Positions 51,723 to 60,939 are shown, numbered from the stretch's first letter. The stretch: DNA of 64,000 nucleotides from an uncultured Oscillospiraceae bacterium (GCA_902478605.1 CABSLQ010000003.1:1-64000), one strand, 5' to 3'. Program-made: numbers and translations. Notes: generated by a model from the letters alone, not told the origin.

Positions 51723-52411
51723 CAGCCGTCGTAACCCATGAGCTTCAGTGCCTCGCGTGCCGCCTGCTGCTCCGCCTCTTTTTTGGAGCGGCCGCGGCCC
51801 GCGCCGATGACATTGGAATTGAGGTGCACCTCCACGATGAACACCTTGTTGTGATCGGGCCCCGACTCACCCGTCAGGACATATTCCAGCCGTTCCTCCG
51901 GGTTCTGCTGGACGATCTCCTGGAGAGTGGTCTTGTAATCCTTAAAATGACGGCGGCGCTGGTTATTGGCCTCCTTCTCGATAAAGCGCAGCACAAAGGT
52001 ACGCACCGGCTCCAGTCCGCCGTCCAGGTACATCGCCGCGATCACCGCCTCAAACGCATCCGCCAGGATGGAGGGCCTCTCCGCCCCGCCGGTGAGCCGC
52101 TCGCCCTTGCCGAGCAGCAGGTAATCCCCCAGCCCCAGCTCCTGCGAATAGGAACACAGCGCCTTTTCACACACCACCGCGGCGCGCAGCTTGGTCAGCT
52201 CTCCTTCGGGGCCCGTTTCCTTCTCAAAGAGGTATTTGGCCGCCACAAAGCCGAGCACCGAATCTCCGAGAAACTCAAGGCGCTCGTTGCTCTCCCCCCC
52301 GTGCTTCCCTTCGTTGGCATAGGAGGAATGGGTCAGCGCCTTTTCTAGCAGCCGGGGATTGCGGAAGGTATAGCCCAGCTTGTCCATAAGCGTCTGATAA
52401 TCGCTCTGCAT
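51722..52411 (-). CDS. rnc: Ribonuclease III
   Basis: 229 residues. N-terminal endonuclease domain with signature NERLEFLGDSVLGFVAAKYLF and the second metal site ADAFEAVIAAMYLDGGLE; C-terminal dsRNA-binding domain NPEERLEYVLTGESGPDHNKVFIVEV, then AGRGRSKKEAEQQAAREAL. Cuts double-stranded rRNA precursors and mRNA. ATG chosen after AAGGGG; a few codons upstream are also open. Confidence 0.96.
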   Translation of the reverse strand: MQSDYQTLMDKLGYTFRNPRLLEKALTHSSYANEGKHGGESNERLEFLGDSVLGFVAAKYLFEKETGPEGELTKLRAAVVCEKALCSYSQELGLGDYLLLGKGERLTGGAERPSILADAFEAVIAAMYLDGGLEPVRTFVLRFIEKEANNQRRRHFKDYKTTLQEIVQQNPEERLEYVLTGESGPDHNKVFIVEVHLNSNVIGAGRGRSKKEAEQQAAREALKLMGYDG

Positions 52412-52448
52412 ACATATTCCCCTTAACAATCGTTTGTGTTATCTCTTG

Positions 52449-52670
52449 TTACAATCTATCCTCAATATAGCCCACCATGTCTTCGAGCGTTTCAAAAGCG
52501 TCCAATTCCTCGTCCGGAATGGCTATACCATACAGCTCCTCGAGCGTAAAGGCCATGTCGGCGCGCTCGTCCGCCGTGATATTGAGATCATCGAAACGGC
52601 TTGCCATCTCCACCGTTCTGTCGCAGCCGTATCGCTCATAGCAGAGTCGTTCCATATCCTGAAAGACCAT
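52449..52670 (-). CDS. Acyl-carrier-protein-like protein lacking the prosthetic-group serine
   Basis: 73 residues, ACP size and acidity, in the usual plsX-acp-rnc place. ATG after GGAGGAGG. The ACP helix II motif would be DSL at the residues reading TADERADMAF here. Aligning GIAIPDEEL to the GIEIPDE of true ACPs puts an alanine where Ser should be, so 4'-phosphopantetheine could not attach. The rest (FTLEELYGIAIPDEEL, EDMVGYIEDRL) is ACP-like. Either a non-acylated partner protein or a decayed paralogue; the true acpP would be elsewhere. Confidence 0.7.
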   Translation of the reverse strand: MVFQDMERLCYERYGCDRTVEMASRFDDLNITADERADMAFTLEELYGIAIPDEELDAFETLEDMVGYIEDRL

Positions 52671-52975
52671 GCGTTTCACCTCCTCCGGATTTCTTCTGCA
52701 GCATCAGGGAACCGCGCACGCTTTGGCATGCCGTTTCCCGCCGACCACACAAAAAGCCTGGCGGTTCTTCGGCATCACGCAGCCTGGATTTTCCCGTCAG
52801 GCACGGTTTGGCCTCGTGATACAGCCCTGACAGCCGTTCCTTTCCGGCGTGGTCAGATGCGCACCGTACCAGGAAGGCGGCTGCCAGCCGTACCGCGGCG
52901 GTGAGCGCAGTCCCGGTGCCCTGCAGCCGGCGGGACAATTCCTTATCCCCGACCCCCTTCGCCTCCGTCACCGGT
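52671..52975. other. Gap between plsX and the ACP-like gene
   Basis: 305 bases without an ORF I can support. Contains a weak terminator-like hairpin (52756-52802) and otherwise ordinary composition. The usual close spacing of plsX and acp is lost here. Confidence 0.4.
52756..52802 (-). terminator. Possible terminator between plsX and the ACP-like gene
   Basis: On the minus strand GCCTGACGG pairs with CCGCCAGGC (8 of 9 bases) across a 29-base loop, followed by TTTTTGTG. Long loop makes it tentative. If real, the ACP-like gene needs its own promoter. Confidence 0.4.
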
Positions 52976-53989
52976 TCAGGCTTCTTCCGTCTTTTCCCTG
53001 GCAACCGCCTCCGTGATCTCCTCGATGACCTTCGCCTGGGCAAATTCGGCCGCCACGCGAATGGCGTTCTTGACGGCGGCAGCCTTCGAGTTGCCGTGCG
53101 TCTTGATGACCGGCTTGGAAATGCCGAGCAGCGGCGCGCCGCCGTATTCGGAGGTGGACATCTTCTTCTTGAAGGCACCGAGGTGGGGCTTGAGCACCAG
53201 GGCGGCCAGCTTGGTTGCGAGGCTGGACATAAAGACGCCCTTGAGATTCTTCATAATCATGTCGGCGACGCCTTCCATCATTTTGAGGGCCACATTGCCG
53301 GTGAAGCCGTCGGCCACCACCACGTCGGCCACGCCGGCGGGCAGATCGCGTGCCTCCACGTTGCCGATGAAGTTCAGCCCGCTCTCTTTAAGAAGGCCGA
53401 ACGCCTCATGCTGCAGCTCGCCGCCCTTGCAGTCCTCGGTGCCCACGTTGAGCAGCCCCACCGTCGCCGGCTTGCCGCCGCCCATCACCCGGGTCATATA
53501 GCTCGAACCCATATGCGCGAACTGCAAGAGCATATCGGCGCGGCAATCGGCGTTCGCCCCGGCGTCGAGCAGCATAAAGGGGCCTTTGTCCGACGGCATG
53601 AGGGGAGCCAGCGCCGCGCGGGACACCCCTTTGATACGCTTGACGATGAAGGTGCCGCCCATGATGAGCGCGCCCGTGCTGCCCGCCGAAACAAAGGCAT
53701 CGCCTTCTCCCGCGGCCAGGCGGCGCAGCCCCTCCGCCATGGAGCAGTCCTTATGCTCCTTCAAAATGGATTTGGGCTCGTCCTCCATACGGATGACGTC
53801 GGGGGCGTCCACGATTTCCATACCCGCAAGCGAAATCTCCTCTGCCTGCGCCACCCGGCGGATCTCCTCTTCCCGGCCGACAAGCACCACCGTGTGGCCA
53901 TATTCTGCCACCGCCAGCGCCGCGCCCTTGATCACCTCGAGCGGGGCGTTGTCCCCGCCGAACGCGTCCACAATAATGCGCATTTTCAT
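52976..53989 (-). CDS. plsX: Phosphate acyltransferase PlsX
   Basis: 337 residues. Makes acyl-phosphate from acyl-ACP for phospholipid synthesis. Motifs RIIVDAFGGDNAPLEVIKG at the start, VSAGSTGALIMGGTFIV, ALAPLMPSDKGPFMLLDAGANADC, VADGFTGNVALKMMEGV and SEYGGAPLLGISKPVIKTHGNS. ATG at 53989 overlaps the trmFO stop by four bases; a second ATG two codons later is also possible. Next to the ACP-like gene, though its partner lacks the serine. Confidence 0.96.
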   Translation of the reverse strand: MKMRIIVDAFGGDNAPLEVIKGAALAVAEYGHTVVLVGREEEIRRVAQAEEISLAGMEIVDAPDVIRMEDEPKSILKEHKDCSMAEGLRRLAAGEGDAFVSAGSTGALIMGGTFIVKRIKGVSRAALAPLMPSDKGPFMLLDAGANADCRADMLLQFAHMGSSYMTRVMGGGKPATVGLLNVGTEDCKGGELQHEAFGLLKESGLNFIGNVEARDLPAGVADVVVADGFTGNVALKMMEGVADMIMKNLKGVFMSSLATKLAALVLKPHLGAFKKKMSTSEYGGAPLLGISKPVIKTHGNSKAAAVKNAIRVAAEFAQAKVIEEITEAVAREKTEEA

Positions 53990-55308
53990 TCGACTCCTCT
54001 CATCGTCTTATCCAAATCGGCAAGCGCCCGCGCCGCCAGCGCGGCGTACCGCTGCCTCTTGTCCCGTATCGTCTGCGCCAGAGGGGGCAAAATACCGAAA
54101 TTCGCCCCCATGGGCTGAAAATCTGCCTGCGCACCGCCGCTGATATAGCCGGCCAGCGCGCCCATCATGGTGGTCGGCGGCAGAAGCAGCGGCGTCTCCC
54201 CGCGCAGGAACCGCACCGCGTTTTTGCCCGCCAGCAGGCCGGACGCCGCCGATTCCATATACCCTTCCACGCCGGTCATCTGCCCGGCAAAAAAGATCCG
54301 CGGCTCCTCCCGCAGCTGATACCCCGCCGTCAGCAGGCGCGGGGAATCGAGAAAGGTATTGCGGTGCATCACGCCATAGCGCACAAACTGCGCCTGCCGC
54401 AGCGCCGGAATCATGCCGAACACCCGTTTCTGTTCCCCGAACTTCAGATTGGTCTGAAACCCCACCAGGTTGTACAGCGTGCCTTCCGCATTTTCCCGCC
54501 GCAGCTGCAGCACCGCCCAGGGGCGGTGTCCGGTGCGCGGGTCGCGCAGGCCCACCGGCTTCATGGGACCGAAGCGGATGGCATCTGTCCCCCGTCCCGC
54601 CAGCACCTCGATGGGCATGCAGCCCTCGTAAACCCGCCGTTCCTCCGGGCGGTCGAAGGCATGCAGCGGAGCGGTCTCAGCCGTCACCAGCGCGGCGTGA
54701 AACGCCTCGTACTCCTCTTTGTTCAGCGGGCAGTTGAGGTAGTCGCCCTCCCCGCTTTCCTCCCGGCCGTAGCGGGAGGCGCGGAAGGCGCTGTCCATGT
54801 CCACGCTGTCCGCCGTGACAATGGGGGCCGCCGCATCGAAAAAGCTCAGCCCTCCGCCGCAGCGGCGGGCGATCGCCTGCGCCATGGCCCCGTCGGTCAG
54901 CGGACCGGTGGCCACCACCGTCACGCCCTCCGGTATCTCCTCCGCTTCGGCGGTTACCACCGTGATGCGGGGATGGGCGCGCACCTGGGCGGTCACCCGC
55001 GCGGAAAAGGCATCGCGATCCACCGCAAGTGCCCCGCCGGCCGGTACCTCGCAGGCCAGAGCCGCCGGCACGCACACCGACCCCAGGCGGCGCATTTCTT
55101 CTTTGAGCAGGCCGGCCGCGCTTTCCAGCCGTTTCGCCTTGAGAGAGTTGGAGCACACCAATTCGGCAAACCCATCGTGGGTATGGGCGGGCGAACGGCG
55201 CAGCGGCTTCATTTCGATGAGTTCCACCTGCACGCCCTCATTGGCGGCCGCCCACGCGGCCTCGCAGCCTGCGAGGCCCGCACCGACGACCCGGACGATC
55301 TCCGCCAT
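53986..55308 (-). CDS. trmFO: Methylenetetrahydrofolate-tRNA m5U54 methyltransferase TrmFO
   Basis: 440 residues, FAD-dependent. VVGAGLAGCEAAWAAANEGVQVELIE is the Rossmann FAD site; ELVCSNSLKA and the Cys-containing YEGCMPIEVLA (catalytic Cys region), FGPMKPVGLRDP, GVEGYMESAASGLLAGKNA and GALAGYIS follow. Methylates U54 in the T-loop using folate. ATG at 55308 preceded by GAAAGGGGG; 65 bases downstream of topA, the topA-trmFO order seen widely in Firmicutes. Confidence 0.95.
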   Translation of the reverse strand: MAEIVRVVGAGLAGCEAAWAAANEGVQVELIEMKPLRRSPAHTHDGFAELVCSNSLKAKRLESAAGLLKEEMRRLGSVCVPAALACEVPAGGALAVDRDAFSARVTAQVRAHPRITVVTAEAEEIPEGVTVVATGPLTDGAMAQAIARRCGGGLSFFDAAAPIVTADSVDMDSAFRASRYGREESGEGDYLNCPLNKEEYEAFHAALVTAETAPLHAFDRPEERRVYEGCMPIEVLAGRGTDAIRFGPMKPVGLRDPRTGHRPWAVLQLRRENAEGTLYNLVGFQTNLKFGEQKRVFGMIPALRQAQFVRYGVMHRNTFLDSPRLLTAGYQLREEPRIFFAGQMTGVEGYMESAASGLLAGKNAVRFLRGETPLLLPPTTMMGALAGYISGGAQADFQPMGANFGILPPLAQTIRDKRQRYAALAARALADLDKTMRGVE

Positions 55309-55373
55309 CCCCGCGCCCCCTTTCATACAAGTTCCGGCATCGCCGCACCCGTCAACAGCCCGGTGCGGCTCCG

Positions 55374-57470
55374 TCATGCTTTTTCCGGCTTATCCTCCGG
55401 CCCCTTCTCGAAGCCGCATCCCTCGGTCAGACAATACACGCCGGCGCCCCGGCCCTTTTTCTTGAACAGCGTCTTGCCGCAGCGGGGGCACAGTTCCTTG
55501 GTCGGTTCGCTCCAGGTGACAAAATCACACTGCGGATAGTTGGAGCACCCGAAGAATTTGCGGTTGCTCTTGGACTTCTTGGCCACGATGGCGCCGCCGC
55601 ATTTGGGGCAAATGCCGTCTGTCTCTTCCACGATCCGTTTGGTGTTTTTGCATTCCGGATAGCCCGGGCAGGCGAGGAACTTGCCGTACCGGCCCGATTT
55701 AATCACCATTTTGCGCCCGCACTGCTCGCACACCACGTCGCTTTCCACCTCGGGCACCTTGATGCGTTCGCCCGAAAGGTTCTCCTCCGCCTTCTGCAGC
55801 GTCGCGGAAAAGCCTTTGTAAAAATCGTCCAGCGTCTGCACCCAATCGCTTTTGCCGTGCTCCACGCTGTCGAGCTGCTGCTCCATGTTGGCGGTGAACT
55901 CCACGTCCACCACCTCGGGGAACTGCTCCTTCATCAGCCGGGTGGTCACCTCGCCGAGTGCGGTGGGCTTCAGCGCCTTGCCGTCCCGCTCGACATATTC
56001 GCGCGCGAGGATGGTGCTGATGGTCGGGGCATAGGTGGAGGGACGGCCGATGCCGTTCTCCTCCAGCGTTTTGATGAGGGTCGCCTCGGTGTAGCGGGGA
56101 GGCGGCTGGGTGAAATGCTGGTTGCCCTTGAGCTCCCGCAGGAACAGGGTATCCCCCTCGTTCAGCGCGGGCAGCGGCCCGTTTTCATCGCTTTCCTCGT
56201 CCTTTCCCTCCACATACAGCACGGTGTAGCCGTCAAACTTCACCGTATAGCCGGAGGCTTTGAACAGGTATTTATCCGCCGCAATGTCCACCTGACAGGT
56301 ATCGTGCACACAGTTGGCCATCAGACTGGCGATGAACCGTTCCCAGATAAGCTTGTACAGCCGGTACTGATCGGAGGTGAGGGAATCCTTTACCCGCGCA
56401 GGCGTCAACGAAGGCGTCGAAGGCCGAATCGCCTCATGCGCGTCCTGCGCATTGCTGCGCGATTTAAAATACCGCGGCTTGGGCGGCAGATAGTCCGCCC
56501 CGTATGTCTCCCGGATATAATCGCTGCCCTCCTTGCGGGCATCCTCCGAAATGCGCAGCGAGTCGGTACGCATATAGGTGATGAGACCCACCGCGCCGAT
56601 GCCCTCCACCTCGACGCCTTCATACAGCTCCTGTGCCGCCTTCATGGTACGCCGCGCCGCAAAGCCCAGCTTACGGCTGGCCTCCTGCTGCATGGTGGAG
56701 GTGATGAACGGGGGCGCCGGGGTGATCTGCCGCACACCGCGCTTAACCCCGTCCACCCGGAAGCTGGCGTTCCGCAGCTCGGCGAGGATGGCGTCGGCCT
56801 GCTCTTTATTTTCAATCTTGATCTTGCCCTTTTTGGTGCCGTGGAACCGCGCCGGGAAGGCTTTTCCCTTCTCGGTTGCGGCCAGCAGGGCGTCCAGGCT
56901 CCAGTATTCCTCGCTGACAAAGGCGCGGATCTCATTCTCCCGATCCACAATGATGCTCACGGCCGCCGACTGCACCCGGCCGGCGGACAAGCCCTTGCGC
57001 ACCTTTTTCCACAAAAAGGGGCTGAGCTTATACCCGACGATGCGGTCCAGAATACGGCGTGCCTGCTGCGCGTTGACCAGATCCATGTCAAGCCGGCGCG
57101 GCTGCTCCATGCCCTGGGTCACGCCCGTTTTGGTGATTTCGTTGAAGGTGACCCGGTTGTTTTCCTCCGGATCCACCTTCAGCAGCTGGGCCAGATGCCA
57201 CGAGATGGCCTCTCCCTCGCGGTCGGGGTCGGTGGCGAGAATCACGCCGTCGCTTTCCGCCGCGCGCTGCTTTAATTCCCGGATAAGGGCCGTTTTGCCC
57301 GGTATATCCACATACCGCGGCTTAAATCCGTGCTCCACATCCACGCCGAGCAGCGTTTTGGGCAGGTCGCGGATATGGCCCATGGAGGCGACCACCTCAT
57401 ATCCCGGACCAAGATATTTTTTTATGGTTTTGGCCTTTGCCGGCGATTCCACAATAACCAGTTTTGACAT
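55374..57470 (-). CDS. topA: DNA topoisomerase I
   Basis: 698 residues, type IA. TOPRIM start KLVIVESPAKAKTIKKYLG; active-site tyrosine in GLITYMRTDSLRIS; further TAMNA-style FTANMEQQLD. Three C-terminal zinc ribbons: CEQCGRKMV...CPGYPEC, CPKCGGAIV...CSNYPQC and CPRCGKTL...CLTEGC. Relaxes negative supercoils. Start at 57470 (MSKLV) after AGGGTG; another ATG three codons up is alternative. Downstream of dprA. Confidence 0.97.
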   Translation of the reverse strand: MSKLVIVESPAKAKTIKKYLGPGYEVVASMGHIRDLPKTLLGVDVEHGFKPRYVDIPGKTALIRELKQRAAESDGVILATDPDREGEAISWHLAQLLKVDPEENNRVTFNEITKTGVTQGMEQPRRLDMDLVNAQQARRILDRIVGYKLSPFLWKKVRKGLSAGRVQSAAVSIIVDRENEIRAFVSEEYWSLDALLAATEKGKAFPARFHGTKKGKIKIENKEQADAILAELRNASFRVDGVKRGVRQITPAPPFITSTMQQEASRKLGFAARRTMKAAQELYEGVEVEGIGAVGLITYMRTDSLRISEDARKEGSDYIRETYGADYLPPKPRYFKSRSNAQDAHEAIRPSTPSLTPARVKDSLTSDQYRLYKLIWERFIASLMANCVHDTCQVDIAADKYLFKASGYTVKFDGYTVLYVEGKDEESDENGPLPALNEGDTLFLRELKGNQHFTQPPPRYTEATLIKTLEENGIGRPSTYAPTISTILAREYVERDGKALKPTALGEVTTRLMKEQFPEVVDVEFTANMEQQLDSVEHGKSDWVQTLDDFYKGFSATLQKAEENLSGERIKVPEVESDVVCEQCGRKMVIKSGRYGKFLACPGYPECKNTKRIVEETDGICPKCGGAIVAKKSKSNRKFFGCSNYPQCDFVTWSEPTKELCPRCGKTLFKKKGRGAGVYCLTEGCGFEKGPEDKPEKA

Positions 57471-57525
57471 GGCATTCACCCTGTCCCTTCTGTATTTTAA
57501 AAGGACGCTATGTCCTTACATATAT

Positions 57526-58731
57526 TCATTTTGCGCGTGTATATGCCCCGCCCGGCAGACATTCGATATACCCGCCGACCTCCAGCTCGGTCAGGGCGGG
57601 CAGCAGCTGAAAGCTGCTGAGCCCCAGCCGCTGGGCCAGCTCTTCATCGGATAGAGGCCCCTGGGTCAGCGCCGTGTATATGGCGGCTGCCTCGGACGAC
57701 AGCCCGGCGGGCGTCTCCCGCGGTGCGGGAAGCGTCTCCGCCTCCCGCCGCTCCTGGCGCGCCGGCTCGCGCCTCACAGGACGGGGCGCTCTCCTTTTCC
57801 AGAGGGCGGTCATTTCCTGCTGTGCCGGACCGGCTGCCTCGGGCTGCAGCAGGCCGGGAAACCGATCGAGGTATTCCTGCAAAATCTGTTCTGCCCGCGT
57901 GATTAGAATGGCACCGGCGCGCACCTCCTCGTGCCCGCCGTCGTTTTTATGCGCCGACACCTCGCCCGGCAGTACAAATACCTCCCGCCCCAGATCGCGT
58001 GCGGCATGTGCCGTGATGAGGGAACCGCTGCGTCCCGGCGCTTCCACCAAGCAGACGCCCAGCGACAGCCCTGCGATCAGCCGGTTGCGCACGTGAAAAT
58101 CACAGGGCTTGTCCCAGCCGGGCGGGTATTCGCTGAGCAGCAGACCGCCGTGCTCCACCACCTCGCGGCGCAGCGGCGCGCTCTGGGGCGGATACGGATC
58201 GTCGAGCGCCTTGGGCTTGACCAGAACGGTTACACCGCCGCCCTGTATCGCGCCGCGATGGGCCGCCGTGTCGATGCCTTCCGCGCCGCCGCTTATCACC
58301 AGCATACCGCCCGCCGCCAAGCCCGCAGCCAGCGCGGCGGCGTTGCACTGTCCCTGCGGGGAAGCCCGGCGGGTTCCGACCACGCCGATGGCCGGCCGCC
58401 GCCAGTCGGGTATTTCCCCTTCGGCATACAGCACGAGAGGCGGGTTGTCCAGCGCACGCAGCGTTTCGGGATATCCGCCGTCATCCGGGGTCAGCACAAC
58501 ATGGCCCACGGCCGCACATCGCTTCAAAATCGTCTGCGCCGCAGCGAGCGACTTGTCCTGTAACCCTGTGAGCCGCGCTAAGCCCATTTTTTCAAGCGCC
58601 TTTTTATCGGCTGCGTACAGCTGCTCAGGCCGTACGCCGTCGTGCAGCAGACGGCCTGCTTCGGGCCGTCCGGGCGGGATCCTCTGCTGCAGCCATATCC
58701 AGTACAAGCGCGCATCCGGTACTGCTGTCAC
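57526..58731 (-). CDS. dprA: DNA processing protein DprA
   Basis: 401 residues. N-terminal SAM-like part; Rossmann core with VVGTRRASPQG, ISGGAEGIDTAAHRGA, LLSEYPPG, RNRLIAGLS and EAPGRSGSLITAHAARDLGREVFVLPGE; a variable linker; and a C-terminal winged helix (LSDEELAQRLGLSSFQLLPALTELEVGGYIE). Loads RecA on incoming single strands during transformation. GTG start after GGGAGGG. The tRNA/rRNA methylase gene ends 18 bases upstream. Confidence 0.95.
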   Translation of the reverse strand: MTAVPDARLYWIWLQQRIPPGRPEAGRLLHDGVRPEQLYAADKKALEKMGLARLTGLQDKSLAAAQTILKRCAAVGHVVLTPDDGGYPETLRALDNPPLVLYAEGEIPDWRRPAIGVVGTRRASPQGQCNAAALAAGLAAGGMLVISGGAEGIDTAAHRGAIQGGGVTVLVKPKALDDPYPPQSAPLRREVVEHGGLLLSEYPPGWDKPCDFHVRNRLIAGLSLGVCLVEAPGRSGSLITAHAARDLGREVFVLPGEVSAHKNDGGHEEVRAGAILITRAEQILQEYLDRFPGLLQPEAAGPAQQEMTALWKRRAPRPVRREPARQERREAETLPAPRETPAGLSSEAAAIYTALTQGPLSDEELAQRLGLSSFQLLPALTELEVGGYIECLPGGAYTRAK

Positions 58732-58748
58732 AGATGTCCCTCCCTTTC

Positions 58749-59540
58749 TCATGTCGCCCGCATCATTTCCCACAGGACAATGCCGGCCGCCATCGAGGCG
58801 TTGAGCGATTCGGCCCGCCCGGCCATCGGGATGGTAACCCGGCCGGCGCAGGCATCCATCGTCCCGGGGCGCAGGCCGTTCCCCTCGTTGCCGATGAGGC
58901 ACACCGTCCCGGGACCAAGCGCCGCGCGGGGCAGCGGGGTGGCTGCCGCGTCGGGCACACAGGCCAGGCAGGTCATCCCGGCCGCCTGCAGTTCCTTCAC
59001 GGCCGGCGCCATATCCGGCACGGCAACGCAGGGCAGGCGGAACACGCCTCCCATGCTCGCGCGCAGCACCTTGGGGTTATACATATCGCAGCAGCCCGCC
59101 GAAAGCAGCAGCCCGTCGAGGCCAAACGCTTCGGCTGTGCGGATAATCGCGCCGAGATTGGCGGGATCCTGCATATCTTCGAGCGCGAGATATTTCCCCA
59201 TTCTTTTTATTGTATCCAAACCGCCGCGCTTGTCAAGTGTACGGCACACACAAAAAATCCCCTGGGGCGAGGCGGTGTCGGCCAGATGGCGGGCAATCTC
59301 CTCCGTAATTTCCACCCGCGGCGCGCCGCAGGCGTCCAGCGCGGCCATCTGTCTGCCATAGGCTTCGGCCGCCCTGGGGGTACACAGCACCGTTTCGATC
59401 GGCACGCCCGACAGGGCCGCATCCTCACACAAACGCGCCCCTTCAATGACAAAGCGCCCCGTTTCCCGCCGGGCGCGCGCATCGGCCAGCAGGCGGCGCC
59501 CCTCCTTGATAAGCCGGTTGTCCCGGCTGGTTATCTGCAT
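58749..59540 (-). CDS. SpoU/TrmH family RNA 2'-O-methyltransferase
   Basis: 263 residues. N-terminal substrate domain, then the knotted SPOUT core: LALEDMQDPANLGAIIRTAEAFG (motif 1), VCLIGNEGNGLRPG (motif 2) and IPMAGRAESLNASMAAGIVLWEM (motif 3). Methylates a ribose in rRNA or tRNA using SAM; RlmB/TrmH-like but target not assignable by eye. Start at 59540 from the ATG 11 bases after GGAGG; codons before it do not look family-like. Confidence 0.92.
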   Translation of the reverse strand: MQITSRDNRLIKEGRRLLADARARRETGRFVIEGARLCEDAALSGVPIETVLCTPRAAEAYGRQMAALDACGAPRVEITEEIARHLADTASPQGIFCVCRTLDKRGGLDTIKRMGKYLALEDMQDPANLGAIIRTAEAFGLDGLLLSAGCCDMYNPKVLRASMGGVFRLPCVAVPDMAPAVKELQAAGMTCLACVPDAAATPLPRAALGPGTVCLIGNEGNGLRPGTMDACAGRVTIPMAGRAESLNASMAAGIVLWEMMRAT

Positions 59541-59568
59541 GTGGTTGTCCACCTCCAGACAAAGGAAC

Positions 59569-59591
59569 GCCCGCTGGTGAAACCAGCGGGC
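59569..59591 (-). terminator. Hairpin after rplT
   Basis: GCCCGCTGGT/ACCAGCGGGC, perfect 10 bp, three-base loop. Poor T run, so a partial terminator between rplT and the methylase. Confidence 0.6.
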
Positions 59592-59602
59592 GCACTTCCA
59601 GC

Positions 59603-59959
59603 TTATTTCAGAGCCGCTTTGGCCTTCTCGGCCAGGCCGGCGAAGGCCGCCGCATCGGATACGGCCAGTTCGGCGAGCATCTTGCGGTTGAGCGAGACGC
59701 CGGATTTCTTCAGGCCGTTCATCAGGGTGGAATAGTTCATGCCGTTCATCTTCGCCGCCGCGGAGATACGGGTGATCCACAGCCGGCGGAAATCGCGCTT
59801 GCGCTGACGGCGGCCAATGTAGGCGTACTGCCCGGACTTCATGACCGCTTCCTTCGCGGTTTTAAACAGCTTGGACTTGGCGCCGTAATAGCCTTTGGCC
59901 AGCTTGACAATCTTTTTTCTTCTCTTGCGCGTCATCATCGCGCCTTTAACACGAGCCAT
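59603..59959 (-). CDS. rplT: 50S ribosomal protein L20
   Basis: 118 residues. [50 protein letters not shown] and [16 protein letters not shown] are standard L20. Binds 23S rRNA early and represses its own operon through the leader. ATG after ACGGAGG. Confidence 0.98.
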   Translation of the reverse strand: MARVKGAMMTRKRRKKIVKLAKGYYGAKSKLFKTAKEAVMKSGQYAYIGRRQRKRDFRRLWITRISAAAKMNGMNYSTLMNGLKKSGVSLNRKMLAELAVSDAAAFAGLAEKAKAALK

Positions 59960-59982
59960 CTTTCGTTACCTCCGTTGAGCGA

Positions 59983-60180
59983 TTATTTGTAGGGAATCAA
60001 ACGCTTGACCTGCGCCACATTGGTCACGTCGGCGACAGTCGTCTTGCGGAGATTTCTCTTGCGTTTCGTGCTCTTCTTGTTGAGGATGTGCGATTTGTAG
60101 GCGTGGGCGCGGATGACCTTGCCGCCTTTGCTCAGTTTGAAGCGCTTTTTGGCGCCGCTGTGCGTCTTGATCTTGGGCAT
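59983..60180 (-). CDS. rpmI: 50S ribosomal protein L35
   Basis: 65 residues: [31 protein letters not shown] and [11 protein letters not shown]. Standard L35. Between infC and rplT with an AAGGAGG site. Confidence 0.98.
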   Translation of the reverse strand: MPKIKTHSGAKKRFKLSKGGKVIRAHAYKSHILNKKSTKRKRNLRKTTVADVTNVAQVKRLIPYK

Positions 60181-60205
60181 ATTGTTATCCTCCTTAAATT
60201 GTGCG

Positions 60206-60724
60206 TTACTTCGCGGGCTTCGGCGCGAGGAACATCAGCATGTGCCGGCCCTCCAGCTTGGAAGGCTTCTCCACATTGGCGAATTCCGAGCAGGCCTCGG
60301 CAAAGCGCTTCATCGCCTCATGTCCGATCTCGGGATGCCCCAGCTCGCGGCCGCGGAACCGGATGGACACCTTCACCTTGTTGCCGTCCTGCAAAAAGCG
60401 GATGGCATGCCGGACCTTGGTGTTGAAGTCGCCCACATCGGTGTTCAGGCCGAGGCGGACTTCCTTAAGCTCCACGACGTGCTGATTCTTTCTGGCTTCC
60501 TTTTCCCGTTTGGACTGTTCAAAGCGGTATTTGCCGTAATCCATAATGCGGCAGACCGGCGGCGTGGCCGTCGGCGCGATTTTGACCAGATCGAGATTTT
60601 TCTCGTCGGCCAGCTGTTGGGCCTCCCGCGAGGACATAACGCCCAGCTGTTCGCCGTCTACGCCTATAACGCGCAGTTCGCTGTCACGGATTTGCTCGTT
60701 AATCTGCAGTTCCTTGTTGGCTAT
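60206..60724 (-). CDS. infC: Translation initiation factor IF-3, apparently starting at AUA
   Basis: 172 residues from 60724. N-terminal domain [28 protein letters not shown]; linker; C-terminal 30S-binding domain [28 protein letters not shown]. Prevents premature 50S joining and checks the start codon. The only reasonable start is ATA (60724-60722): GGAGG ends nine bases before it, and no ATG, GTG or TTG lies at the right place. An in-frame GTG at 60748 precedes the site itself. Non-standard infC starts (AUU in E. coli) let IF-3 limit its own synthesis. Confidence 0.9.
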   Translation of the reverse strand: MANKELQINEQIRDSELRVIGVDGEQLGVMSSREAQQLADEKNLDLVKIAPTATPPVCRIMDYGKYRFEQSKREKEARKNQHVVELKEVRLGLNTDVGDFNTKVRHAIRFLQDGNKVKVSIRFRGRELGHPEIGHEAMKRFAEACSEFANVEKPSKLEGRHMLMFLAPKPAK

Positions 60725-60902
60725 GGGTAAGCACCTCCACCACTTCACAAAGTGTCATAATAGAAAACGCGGACAGATCTTCTGCCCGCGTCAAACACAC
60801 ACCACTCCCGCCGGCGGCGGGAATCGATACCTGTTGACCTGCCTGGAACGGAATCCGCAGGTGAGAACGGGCAAACGTTCTGCTTTGTTTTTCTTCCCCG
60901 AT
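60725..60902 (-). promoter_or_regulatory. infC-rpmI-rplT leader (L20-leader-like)
   Basis: About 170 bases of untranslated leader between the promoter and infC, ending in a terminator hairpin. This layout matches the autoregulatory L20 leader of low-GC Firmicutes, in which L20 binding favours termination. The upstream antiterminator elements were not resolved by eye. Confidence 0.65.
60763..60791 (-). terminator. Leader attenuator ahead of infC
   Basis: On the minus strand ACGCGGGCAGA pairs with TCTGTCCGCGT (one G-U), three-base loop, followed by TTTTCTA. Positioned about 40 bases before the infC start, so it terminates before the gene. Confidence 0.85.
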
Positions 60903-60931
60903 AGTATACCAGCCGCCGCCCGTCTTGTCAA
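60903..60931 (-). promoter_or_regulatory. Promoter of the infC operon
   Basis: On the minus strand TTGACA (60931-60926), 17 bases, TATACT (60908-60903), with TGG before the -10 (extended element). Near-consensus, expected start about 60896. Confidence 0.9.
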
Positions 60932-60939
60932 GTCCTTTT

